NCBI GenBank assembly: GCA_003649715.1
Contig: QMSS01000041.1
Location: 1-11,069, forward strand
Reading direction: 5' to 3'
Length of the DNA: 11,069 nt
Origin: Thermoplasmata archaeon
GTDB lineage: Archaea; Thermoplasmatota; E2; DHVEG-1
Under the pieces are notes generated by a model, which saw only the letters and a program-made list of their open reading frames with translations, ran no database searches and had not been told where the DNA came from. Positions 1 to 6,115 of this stretch are shown piece after piece; position 1 is the stretch's first letter, and every line of letters starts with the position of its first letter. The position numbers and the translations under genes are program-made.

Positions 1-122
1 AGAGACGGTAATAGGATATGTACGAGACCACCGAATTCAACAAACCAGACTGGATGTCTTTCCATCTACAGCCTAAGGTGCAACATAGGAAGCTCCGCCA
101 TTTATGGCGGAGAGGAGGTCAC
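1..122 (+). mobile_element. IS200/IS605-type right-end remnant
   Basis: The stretch has the layout of the right end of archaeal IS200/IS605 elements: the tail of the TnpB frame, then a GC-rich hairpin, then a short AGGAGGTCAC end. Reading from position 1 in the first frame gives a Thr/Pro/Asn/Ser-rich tail (TRPPNSTNQTG...) running through the hairpin into GGEEVTVIS, which resembles the low-complexity C-terminus of many TnpB proteins; this part is weak. In live elements this end also encodes the scaffold of the omega/reRNA used by TnpB, with the guide copied from flanking DNA. The left end, any tnpA and the body of tnpB are outside the window, so it cannot be said whether the element is intact. 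The exact end near 122 is an estimate. Confidence 0.55.
93..112 (+). repeat. Perfect 8-bp hairpin at the IS605-type end
   Basis: CTCCGCCA pairs perfectly with TGGCGGAG around a TTTA loop. It is much more GC-rich than its surroundings and sits about 10 nt before the inferred element end. That is the position of the subterminal palindrome recognised by Y1 (HUH) transposases and of the terminal stem-loop of TnpB-associated RNA. There is no T-run directly after it, so it is less like a plain terminator. Confidence 0.65.
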
Positions 123-247
123 AGTCATCAGTAAAACCGGCACTAGTGCAAAATTTGTGTAATAATGCAATCCTATGTATTTTCTTACCATGTCTCTGTT
201 AAAGATTTTTAATGTGAGTAATTTGTGAGAGAAATATAACATAAGCA

Positions 248-263
248 GGGTGTGTAGAAATCC
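248..263 (+). repeat. Left terminal inverted repeat of the IS
   Basis: GGGTGTGTAGAAATCC is the inverse complement of 1204-1219 with one mismatch (T versus C at the fourth base). It lies 48 bp before the transposase start. Confidence 0.75.
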
Positions 264-310
264 TTTTTTATAGTTGACTATCATCCCATATATCTGGAGG
301 TAAGATAGGG

Positions 311-1151
311 ATGTATCTCACCAAATTAGCAAAGGATGGGATGATAGCCTTAAAAAGAATGCAAGTGCCACTATATAGCAGTAAGTACTCCAAGAAAACA
401 TACACTACTCACCAGCATCTACTCTGCCTTTGTATCAAAGAAATCCAAAAGCAGAGTTATCGAGATTGCAGAGATTTCCTAGATAAGTTCGATCAACTTC
501 AAAACATTCTTGGATTAACCAAGGTACCTCATTACACAACACCGCCAGAAATGCCTGCAAAGATTCCCACCAAGATGGTATAAGATGCTTCTAAAACAAT
601 TGACCTGCCTCATCAAGTCAACAGCCAGTGCCGTGATCGACGGAACTGGAATGATGCAGACCCCAAGCGAGTTTCTCCTACATCAAACGAATTGAGAGAA
701 GAATCAGAAAACGTGACTACTTCAAAGTTCTGATCATCGTTGACCCTGACGATGGATTCATTCTCATAGCATGGGGTATCCATGGCAACCGCCATGAATC
801 ACCCTGCTTCATCCCCTTATTTAAGGAAATTCCTATATTTCTCGATGATGGTCTGCAGCGACAAGGGTTTTGACTCGGAGAAGAACCAACAATATGTTCA
901 GAAAGAACGGAATGCATGCTCCTTCGTTGATGTACGTGGTATACCAAAGCGAGGGCGATATCAGAAACAAGTTTATAGACGAAAACAGAGAGATCCTGAT
1001 CAGTGGCAACAGCGGTATCGTCAGATGAGAAACTGCATTGAATCTAAAAAACGCTAGTATGAAACATCGCTTTGGTGATTACATCCCCGGTAAAAACATC
1101 CACAACCGACGACGATACTTCCCTTGTTCGGGTTTTTTGCAGAAAACCTGA
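311..1151 (+). pseudogene. IS5-family DDE transposase, multiply frameshifted
   Basis: The start is ATG 311, preceded by GGAGGT at 296-301. The N-terminal part (311-583, ending at TAA) has the typical SSKYSKKTYTTHQHL...SYRDCRDFLDKFDQLQNILGL...VPHYTT opening of archaeal IS5-type transposases. The reading then shifts frame: 585-670 gives SAVIDGTG (first catalytic Asp, codon 639-641). From 670 to about 850 it reads YIKRIERRIRKRDYFK, LIIVDPDDGFILIAW and HESPCFIPLFKE. From about 850 to 1057 it reads SDKGFDSEKN (second Asp, codon 860-862), PKRGRYQKQ and MRNCIES (probable catalytic Glu, codon 1040-1042). From 1059 it reads MKHRFGDYIPGKNIHNRRR. At least four frame breaks make it non-functional, yet the order of blocks is complete, so decay was by small indels rather than large deletions. 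The end at 1151 is the stop in the last frame and is approximate. Confidence 0.85.
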
Positions 1152-1203
1152 TTACACTGCAAAAATCAGATAAAATTATCTTTTTAACTTTCATCATCGT
1201 TGG

Positions 1204-1219
1204 GGATTTCTACACGCCC
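1204..1219 (-). repeat. Right terminal inverted repeat of the IS
   Basis: GGATTTCTACACGCCC reads GGGCGTGTAGAAATCC on the minus strand, matching the left repeat at 15 of 16 positions. It lies about 50 bp past the last transposase stop. Confidence 0.75.
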
Positions 1220-1334
1220 AAAGAGAGAAAGATTTTAAAGATTGGGAAAAAACCAATTTTTCTCTCTTCTATCTATAGCTATTACAATTCTTTATTTAGA
1301 TATTAAATCATTTTCTCATATTACATATACTATA

Positions 1335-1352
1335 GTTAACAAAACTGTTAAC
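1335..1352. repeat. GTTAAC inverted repeat, 6-bp spacer
   Basis: GTTAAC occurs at 1335-1340 and 1347-1352, each self-palindromic, giving an 18-bp dyad with an AAAACT spacer. It lies about 120 bp upstream of the antitoxin start, between the dead IS and the operator-like palindrome. It could be a further protein-binding site, but AT-rich DNA yields such dyads by chance. Confidence 0.3.
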
Positions 1353-1392
1353 CACGGTGCATAAAAACGAGAATTTCGAGGATCATAACAAC

Positions 1393-1404
1393 ACATGTAA
1401 GTAA
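1393..1404. promoter_or_regulatory. Extra half-site of the antitoxin operator
   Basis: ACATGTAAGTAA repeats exactly bases 1430-1441, the right part of the perfect palindrome downstream, with 37 bp between starts. A spacing of 37 bp is 3.5 helical turns, so proteins at the two sites would face opposite sides of the helix unless the DNA bends. Confidence 0.5.
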
Positions 1405-1422
1405 CAAACATATAAAACCACA

Positions 1423-1442
1423 TTTACTTACATGTAAGTAAA
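1423..1442. promoter_or_regulatory. Perfect 20-bp palindromic operator candidate
   Basis: TTTACTTACATGTAAGTAAA is an exact palindrome. It ends one base before the TATA element of the following operon, so a bound dimer would block TBP/TFB loading (the BRE lies within it). The first gene of the operon encodes a winged-helix protein of a family known to repress its own promoter through inverted repeats (bacterial AbiEi). This makes it the probable ligand; that link is inference. Confidence 0.65.
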
Positions 1443-1443
1443 G

Positions 1444-1451
1444 TTTAAATA
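1444..1451 (+). promoter_or_regulatory. Archaeal TATA box of the toxin-antitoxin operon
   Basis: TTTAAATA is centred about 26 nt upstream of ATG 1474, with purine-rich AGTAAAG just upstream where a BRE is expected. This spacing puts the transcription start at or next to the start codon, so the first gene is probably translated from a leaderless mRNA; no Shine-Dalgarno is present before it. Confidence 0.6.
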
Positions 1452-1473
1452 ATGATTTTTATTGTTACATATT

Positions 1474-2061
1474 ATGAAGGGTAAGAAAAGAGAGAGAATA
1501 CTCAGGATACTGTTGAAAAAACCTGATGGAACTTTATCTTTTTATCGCATCGCAAAAGAAGCTAAATGTTCTCATGTATGGGTCATCAACTTCCTTAGAA
1601 CACTAGAGAAAAAAAGACTGGTTGAAAAAACAAAGGTTGTTGACATAGAGGGTATGTTTTCATACTGGCTGAAGATCAGCAAGTACCCCCTGTACAGGGA
1701 GTACAATATTCAAAACCCCTTGGATTTTTTGAAAGAAACAAAGTTAAAGTATGCTCTAACAACCTATTACGCTGAATCTCTTACACAACACTATCTTTTC
1801 CCATCAAGAGTAGATATCTATATAATGGAAAAAGATGCCCGAGATTGGCATGAAATCTTAATTGAACATGGTCTTGTTGGAAAGGGTAACTTCAGGGTTT
1901 TAATAGATGATGAACATGTTTTTTATTCAAACATTAGAAGAAAAGGAGTTAGAATCGTTTCCATACCACAGCTCATACTTGACTTGTTGAGAGAAGAAGG
2001 AGTGGCTAAAGAAGCAGCCTATATGTTGATGAGGAGAGAATACCATGACATTGTACACTGA
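1474..2061 (+). CDS. AbiEi-like winged-helix antitoxin/repressor
   Basis: 195 aa. Residues 5-52 form a winged helix-turn-helix: IAKEAKCSHVWVINFLRTLEKKRLV is a typical recognition region followed by the wing. The C-terminal part (about residues 85-190) has YALTTYYAESLTQHYLFPS, a GNFRVLIDDEHVFY strand region and IPQLILDLLREEGVAKEAA, which resembles the C-terminal half of AbiEi-type antitoxins. In AbiE systems this protein represses its operon and neutralises the partner toxin in a type IV fashion, without stable complex formation. ATG 1474 is preferred over an in-frame TTG at 1462 because of the TATA spacing. The gene overlaps the next by 17 bp, so the two are one transcript and probably translationally coupled. 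The antitoxin role is inferred from the fold, the operon partner and the operator; sequence similarity to characterised members is only by eye. Confidence 0.75.
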   Translation: MKGKKRERILRILLKKPDGTLSFYRIAKEAKCSHVWVINFLRTLEKKRLVEKTKVVDIEGMFSYWLKISKYPLYREYNIQNPLDFLKETKLKYALTTYYAESLTQHYLFPSRVDIYIMEKDARDWHEILIEHGLVGKGNFRVLIDDEHVFYSNIRRKGVRIVSIPQLILDLLREEGVAKEAAYMLMRREYHDIVH

Positions 2062-2848
2062 ATTTGAAACAGAAACATCCTACAAGTATCTCCAGCAAAT
2101 AATCAACGTCCTAGATGAACCCATTTGTTTACTTGGTGGATGGGCAGTATACATAACTGTGAATGATAACTTTAAGAAAGATCAGGGACGAAACTACCTT
2201 GGATCAAGAGATATAGATTTAGGTTTCCATGTAGATAAAAATCTCAATGAAAAACAACTCAACGACTCTACTATAGCAAAATCACTAGCATTACTGGAGA
2301 AAGAAGGTTTTAAACTCCTTGGGTTCAGATACTATAAGGAGATTCATTATGAAACCGGTGAAGAGTTAACACCGGAGGAAGTGAAGAGTACACCTACATA
2401 TAACATATTTACAATCTATGTTGATCCAATTGTTGACAACGTACATCCTCTGTTCAAAAAAGTGTTTGGGTTTGCACCAGTGGATGAATCACTGTTAACA
2501 CTGGTTTTTGAAGATAAAAAACATAGAATGGAATTAAAAGAGTTTAACAAACTGCTTTGGATTCCAACTCCTGAGATACTTCTTGCCACTAAGATAAAGA
2601 GTATACCAAACAGGACAAGAGACGAGAAGCTTGTAAAAGACATCTGCGATGCCTATGTACTCAGCTGGTATTCCGGTAAAGATTTCCAGGAAATAAAAAA
2701 TGCTTTGAAAAACCTTGTAACATCTATAAGCTTAGAAAAACTAAGGATTCGTTTAAAGGATGAAGAAGAACTGTTTCAAAAGGCAGAGAATGCTATGGGA
2801 ATAGAAGCTGAGACCATCAAAAACACAATCATTAATCTGCTGAAATAA
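2045..2848 (+). CDS. AbiEii-like nucleotidyltransferase toxin
   Basis: 267 aa, ATG 2045 behind GAGGAG at 2031-2036, inside the end of the antitoxin gene. The protein shows the DNA polymerase beta-type nucleotidyltransferase signature: LLGGWAVY (Gly31-Gly32) and SRDIDLGF, with Asp56 and Asp58 as the likely metal-binding pair. Further on, TPEILLATKIKSI...RDEKLVKDICDAY (about 175-204) matches the Lys...Lys-Asp-x-x-Asp block of AbiEii/COG2253-type proteins. Known members transfer nucleotides onto cellular targets; MenT-type relatives modify tRNA acceptor ends. The target here cannot be read from sequence. No frameshift or lost motif is visible, so the toxin should be active. The alternative is a stand-alone minimal nucleotidyltransferase, less likely given the partner gene. 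Confidence 0.75.
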   Translation: MTLYTEFETETSYKYLQQIINVLDEPICLLGGWAVYITVNDNFKKDQGRNYLGSRDIDLGFHVDKNLNEKQLNDSTIAKSLALLEKEGFKLLGFRYYKEIHYETGEELTPEEVKSTPTYNIFTIYVDPIVDNVHPLFKKVFGFAPVDESLLTLVFEDKKHRMELKEFNKLLWIPTPEILLATKIKSIPNRTRDEKLVKDICDAYVLSWYSGKDFQEIKNALKNLVTSISLEKLRIRLKDEEELFQKAENAMGIEAETIKNTIINLLK

Positions 2849-2945
2849 AAAATAAAAGAAAAAGGTTTAGAGAAACAGGCTCGTTATCCAAAATCAAAGT
2901 CGTGAAAAACCGTAAAACTTTGGTCGATTTTTCTCCTGTTACACT

Positions 2946-2966
2946 GTTTGAGTCCTGCCGGGCCCA
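2946..2966 (+). other. tRNA 3'-end fragment (possible att scar)
   Basis: GTTTGAGTCCTGCCGGGCCCA reads as a tRNA 3' end: G-TTTGAGT-C as T-loop (canonical TTCRANY with one change), CCTGC as 3' T-stem, CGGGCCC as 3' acceptor strand, A as discriminator. It stands out as GC-rich in AT-rich DNA. No matching GGGCCCG 5' acceptor occurs 50-90 nt upstream and the preceding bases do not complete the T-stem, so it is not a tRNA gene. Integrases of archaeal elements often recombine in tRNA 3' ends and leave such duplicates. The parent tRNA and any integrase are not in the window. Confidence 0.5.
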
Positions 2967-3448
2967 TACTTTCTTCAGGAAAAAATTCTAATTTTTTGTA
3001 GCTGTAAAGATGAAGAGAATATTTTAAACACATTTTCATTTCATTTTTCATTCCATATTGTAATATTTGTCTTTTTTATGATTTTATCCTTATTGGTAAA
3101 TAACTTTTTTAGACAATATATAAGCTTTCAACCTTTTTGTTGATATTAAATTTTTTTGTATCGAAAATTTGTATTATACAGGTTTGTATCCTCCAATGCC
3201 TCCAATGTTTTGTTAATAAGTTTTCTTTTACTCTTCCTTCTTCTTTCATTTGGTAGTTTTGAAAACATTTGGGGATTATATCTGTACATAAATGGTTTCT
3301 AATTAAAAAACTATAATACATAAAGGGTTTCTAATAAAATATTCTAATAAAATAAAAAATCAAAGAAAATGAAAATAATAGAAAAATAATATTTTTAAAA
3401 ATTTTAGCATGAAGTAGTAAAATGAATGCTTTTTTGGTTTTTTACAAC

Positions 3449-3455
3449 AAAAAAA
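3449..3455 (-). terminator. T-tract after the cold-shock gene
   Basis: On the minus strand the stop codon is followed 4 nt later by TTTTTTT. Archaeal RNA polymerase can terminate at such T-runs without a hairpin. No strong stem precedes it. Confidence 0.4.
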
Positions 3456-3459
3456 GTGT

Positions 3460-3654
3460 TCATTCTAATTTTTTTACATTTACTGCCGCTGGTCCCTTTT
3501 CAGTTTTTTCGATTTCAAATGCTACTTTGTCCCCTTCTCTTATGACTGTTAGAGGTTCTAAAGAGTTTCGGTGTACAAAGACATCTTTTCCATCTTCGCA
3601 TTCTATGAAACCATAGGCTCTTATTCCATTGAACCATTTTACAGTTCCTTTCAT
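3460..3654 (-). CDS. Cold-shock-domain (CspA-family) protein
   Basis: 64 aa, the usual length of a single cold-shock domain. It begins MKGTVKWFNGIRAYGFIE and covers both RNA-binding motifs: RNP1 around AYGFIEC (13-19) and RNP2 DVFVH (24-28), with aromatic Trp7, Phe8, Tyr14, Phe16 and Phe26 and His28 placed for single-stranded nucleic-acid stacking. The usual Lys-Gly before Tyr/Phe-Gly-Phe is Arg-Ala here. Members are small OB-fold chaperones that melt RNA structure in the cytoplasm. The family is bacterial in its main distribution and patchy in archaea, so an origin by transfer is likely (inference). The Shine-Dalgarno is unusually strong. The gene faces away from the beta-helix protein gene. 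Confidence 0.93.
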   Translation of the reverse strand: MKGTVKWFNGIRAYGFIECEDGKDVFVHRNSLEPLTVIREGDKVAFEIEKTEKGPAAVNVKKLE

Positions 3655-3661
3655 ATGTTTT

Positions 3662-3669
3662 TCACCTCC
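3662..3669 (-). promoter_or_regulatory. Strong Shine-Dalgarno of the cold-shock gene
   Basis: On the minus strand GGAGGTGA lies 7 nt before ATG, an almost full complement of the 16S 3' end and the strongest ribosome site in the window. It fixes the start codon. Confidence 0.8.
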
Positions 3670-3815
3670 TTCAGATACTCTTTGTTTTTTCTCTGAGGCT
3701 TATTATTTTAATAAAGACTAAAATTAGAATGGTCTCCATATTTTTGGTAGGTTCAAAAAGATGTTAAACCTCTAATTTTTTCTGTCTTTATGTGATGATA
3801 TTATGGCTGCTTCCC

Positions 3816-3824
3816 TTTATATAG
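3816..3824. promoter_or_regulatory. Shared divergent TATA region
   Basis: TTTATATAG reads TATA-like on both strands (CTATATAAA on minus). Used rightward, transcription would start near 3846, giving the beta-helix protein gene a leader of about 160 nt. Used leftward, it would start near 3793, giving the cold-shock gene a leader of about 140 nt. A nearer minus-strand alternative is the TTATTAAAATAATAA region around 3699-3713, which would give a short leader. Confidence 0.4.
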
Positions 3825-4008
3825 TTTCCTATGCTGGGTACTGCGAAGTTAGATTGCACCTCTTTTTAGGATGTCTATGTTGGTATGTGGCATAGTTAAG
3901 AAGAAAAGCACTCTTTCATCAACAAATAATTCCCAGGTACCTTGTTGGGAAAAATATAAGTTCTTATACAAGATTTGTTTTATAGTCTTAAAGGAGTGGG
4001 ATGAAAAG

Positions 4009-5907
4009 ATGCATTTGATTGACTCAAAAAAAATATCATTCTTATCCCTGTTTTTTATCGTTGTTTTTTTGTTTGTTTTCTTTTCAATCCCCGCTGCTGT
4101 AGAAAAATGTGGCGCTGTTGTAGCTGAGAACATATTGTATGTGGATGATGATGGTGGTGATGGAGTAGATTATACCAGAATATCTGATGCTATTGTCAAT
4201 GCATCCTCTGGGTATACTATCTATGTTTATAGTGGGACATATGTTGAGAATATTGTGGTGGATAAGACAATAAGCCTTGTTGGAGAGGATCGAGATAGCA
4301 CTGTTATTCAGGGTGCCTCGGATGGTCATGTGGTGGTGATAACTGCTGATAGTGTTAACATAACAGGTTTCACGATACAGTATCCTGTTGGGAGTGACAT
4401 GAAATGTATTATGTTGAATTATGTTGATTATTGTTATGTCGGAGATTGCATTGTCAAAAGTGATACAGGAAGTGATGGAGTTTATCTATTGTTTTCGAAT
4501 CATAACACTATAAGTGGTAATGTTGTAGAAAACGATCATTCCATTGGTGTTGAGCTGACCTCCTCCTCCGATAATCTTATTGAAAACAATGTGATTCAAA
4601 GTACTAATGGTGGCATTAAGGGTATTAGCCTACAGTATTCTACAAACAACATACTCAGAGGGAATACTGTGAAATTAAATAACTATGGTGTTCATCTCTG
4701 GAGTGGTGCTAATGGTAACAGTGTTTTCGATAATACGATTACAGATAATAGCTATGGTATACGCAGCTCCGGCAGCGGCAACAGTATATATCACAACAAA
4801 TTCAACAACACTCGTTATAATGCCTATGATGAGGGGAGCAACACATGGGATGATGGATATCCATCTGGTGGAAATCATTGGTCTGATTACAGTGGTGCGG
4901 ATACAAATCATGATGGTATAGGAGACACACCATATGAGATTCCGGGTGGGGATAATCAGGATCTATATCCTCTTGTGAATCATCCACCAACTGCATATAT
5001 TGTATCCATATCTCCTAACCCAGCAAAGCAAGGACAGACGGTTTCATTCCAGGGACATGGCGACGACGATGATGGATACATTGTGGCATATAGATGGAGA
5101 TCTAGCAGAGATGGTGTTCTCAGTACACAATCTACATTCAGCGCCTCTAGCTTATCTGTAGGTGTTCACACAATTTATTTCAAAGTCAGAGATAATGATG
5201 GTGAATGGTCAGAAGAAACTTCAGCTAAGTTGACGGTAAACAATGATAATCAGAAACCAACTGCTGCTATTGTGAGCATAAATCCAAATCCGGCTTTATA
5301 TGGTGAAACAGTATATTTTAACGGCTATGGTGAGGACGTAGATGGATCTATTACAAAGTATAAATGGGTATCTAGTATAGATGGAGAGATAGGCACAGAT
5401 CCATCGTTTTCCACCAACAGTTTATCAGTTGGGACACATATCATCTATTTCAGTGTCAGGGATAACTACAATGAATGGTCTGATGAAGATACCCAGCTTC
5501 TCACTATACTATCCTCTTCAGACAATAATACTGGTGCTCCAGTGGCAGATGCAGATGGGTCATATATGGGATATGTAAATGAGTCAATACTCTTTGATGC
5601 CTCTCAGAGTTATGATCCAGATGGTGATATAGAGAGTTATATCTGGGATTTTGGCGATGGAAACACAGATACTGGAGAGATTATCGAGCACATATATACC
5701 TCTCCTGGCAACTATACTGTATCTCTAACAGTTATAGACACCGATGGCTATACAAACATGGATTCAACTTATGCAGTTGTCCTACAGAAAGATGAACAAA
5801 ACAATACCCCTGTGGAGGATAATAAGGGTCTCCCTGGTTTTGAGGTTATCTCCTTACTTATGGGAATGATACCATTTATATTGTTTAGACGACAAAAAAT
5901 AAAATAG
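4009..5907 (+). CDS. Secreted NosD-like beta-helix/PKD protein, PGF-CTERM
   Basis: 632 aa with the start at ATG 4009. The frame is open back to 3871, but 4009 begins directly before the signal peptide (MHLIDSKK then a hydrophobic run to about residue 30, cleavage perhaps near Ala39), and TAAAGGAG lies at 3989-3996. Residues 41-275 are a right-handed parallel beta-helix (ILYVDDDGG...YTRISDAI, then repeats such as NTISGNVV, NLIENNVI, NILRGNTV, NSVFDNTI). About 278-323 is the NosD-type block WDDGYPSGGNHWSDYSG...DGIGDTPYEI. Two similar PKD-like beta-sandwich modules follow (326-411 and 417-503), then a canonical PKD domain (510-593, WDFGDGN). The tail GLPGFEV (607-613), a short hydrophobic segment and RRQKIK form a PGF-CTERM-like signal. 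Substrates of archaeosortase are processed there and lipid-anchored to the cell surface. The protein is therefore probably a surface carbohydrate-binding or structural protein; catalytic activity cannot be read. Confidence 0.9.
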   Translation: MHLIDSKKISFLSLFFIVVFLFVFFSIPAAVEKCGAVVAENILYVDDDGGDGVDYTRISDAIVNASSGYTIYVYSGTYVENIVVDKTISLVGEDRDSTVIQGASDGHVVVITADSVNITGFTIQYPVGSDMKCIMLNYVDYCYVGDCIVKSDTGSDGVYLLFSNHNTISGNVVENDHSIGVELTSSSDNLIENNVIQSTNGGIKGISLQYSTNNILRGNTVKLNNYGVHLWSGANGNSVFDNTITDNSYGIRSSGSGNSIYHNKFNNTRYNAYDEGSNTWDDGYPSGGNHWSDYSGADTNHDGIGDTPYEIPGGDNQDLYPLVNHPPTAYIVSISPNPAKQGQTVSFQGHGDDDDGYIVAYRWRSSRDGVLSTQSTFSASSLSVGVHTIYFKVRDNDGEWSEETSAKLTVNNDNQKPTAAIVSINPNPALYGETVYFNGYGEDVDGSITKYKWVSSIDGEIGTDPSFSTNSLSVGTHIIYFSVRDNYNEWSDEDTQLLTILSSSDNNTGAPVADADGSYMGYVNESILFDASQSYDPDGDIESYIWDFGDGNTDTGEIIEHIYTSPGNYTVSLTVIDTDGYTNMDSTYAVVLQKDEQNNTPVEDNKGLPGFEVISLLMGMIPFILFRRQKIK

Positions 5908-6115
5908 AGTGATAACTTTGCCACGTTGTTGAATAAAAAAATCTTAATGTTCCCTCTCTCAGAAATTAAAATAAAACATTGGATAAGGAAAAAATGAATT
6001 GTTCAAGCTTAAAAAGATTCTATGGAGCCCCCATATAATATGGTCTAATAAAATAAAAGGGTTTGTTTCATGTAGAGATTTAGGAGTTTGTCTGTTGGTC
6101 CTGGGAGATGGGAAG

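Larger units (their letters stand above)
248..1219 (+). mobile_element. Degenerate 972-bp IS5-type insertion sequence
   Basis: The element is bounded by 16-bp terminal inverted repeats differing at one base (248-263 and 1204-1219) and filled almost entirely by a decayed DDE transposase on the plus strand. Size and layout (about 1 kb, one transposase gene, short imperfect terminal repeats) fit the IS5 group common in archaea. No target-site duplication is seen beside the repeats: GCA lies on the left and AAA on the right. The insertion is therefore old or its outer edges have eroded. It cannot move by itself because the transposase is broken. Confidence 0.75.
2849..3459. other. Gene-free AT-rich stretch
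   Basis: No open frame here has convincing codon structure. A 70-aa minus-strand frame at 3109-3321 is rich in rare-looking residues and has no ribosome site. The stretch holds the tRNA 3'-end fragment (2946-2966), then very AT-rich DNA with a short repeat: TTCTAATAAAAT at 3329-3340 and again at 3342-3353, and a related TTCTAATTAAA at 3297-3307. Low-complexity A/T runs continue to the end of the cold-shock gene. Confidence 0.6.

Noticed and set aside
226..1231. GAGAGAAA on both sides of the IS as a target duplication
   Set aside because: The left copy lies about 14 bp outside the terminal repeat and the right one only about 4 bp, so they are not adjacent duplicates.
2875..2966. Complete tRNA gene ending at 2966
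   Set aside because: The 5' acceptor GGGCCCG, D-arm and matching 5' T-stem are absent upstream, so only the 3' fragment is supported.
3109..3321. 70-aa minus-strand open frame in the AT-rich gap
   Set aside because: No ribosome site or family resemblance, and the composition looks random for AT-rich DNA; left as non-coding.
4675..4921. Overlapping open frames on both strands inside the beta-helix gene
   Set aside because: They arise from the repetitive Asn/Thr/Ile codons of the beta-helix repeats and lie wholly inside a convincing gene.
5994..6038. 14-codon frame starting ATG 5994 before the pilin-like gene
   Set aside because: Very short, with only a weak AAGGA upstream; no support beyond chance.
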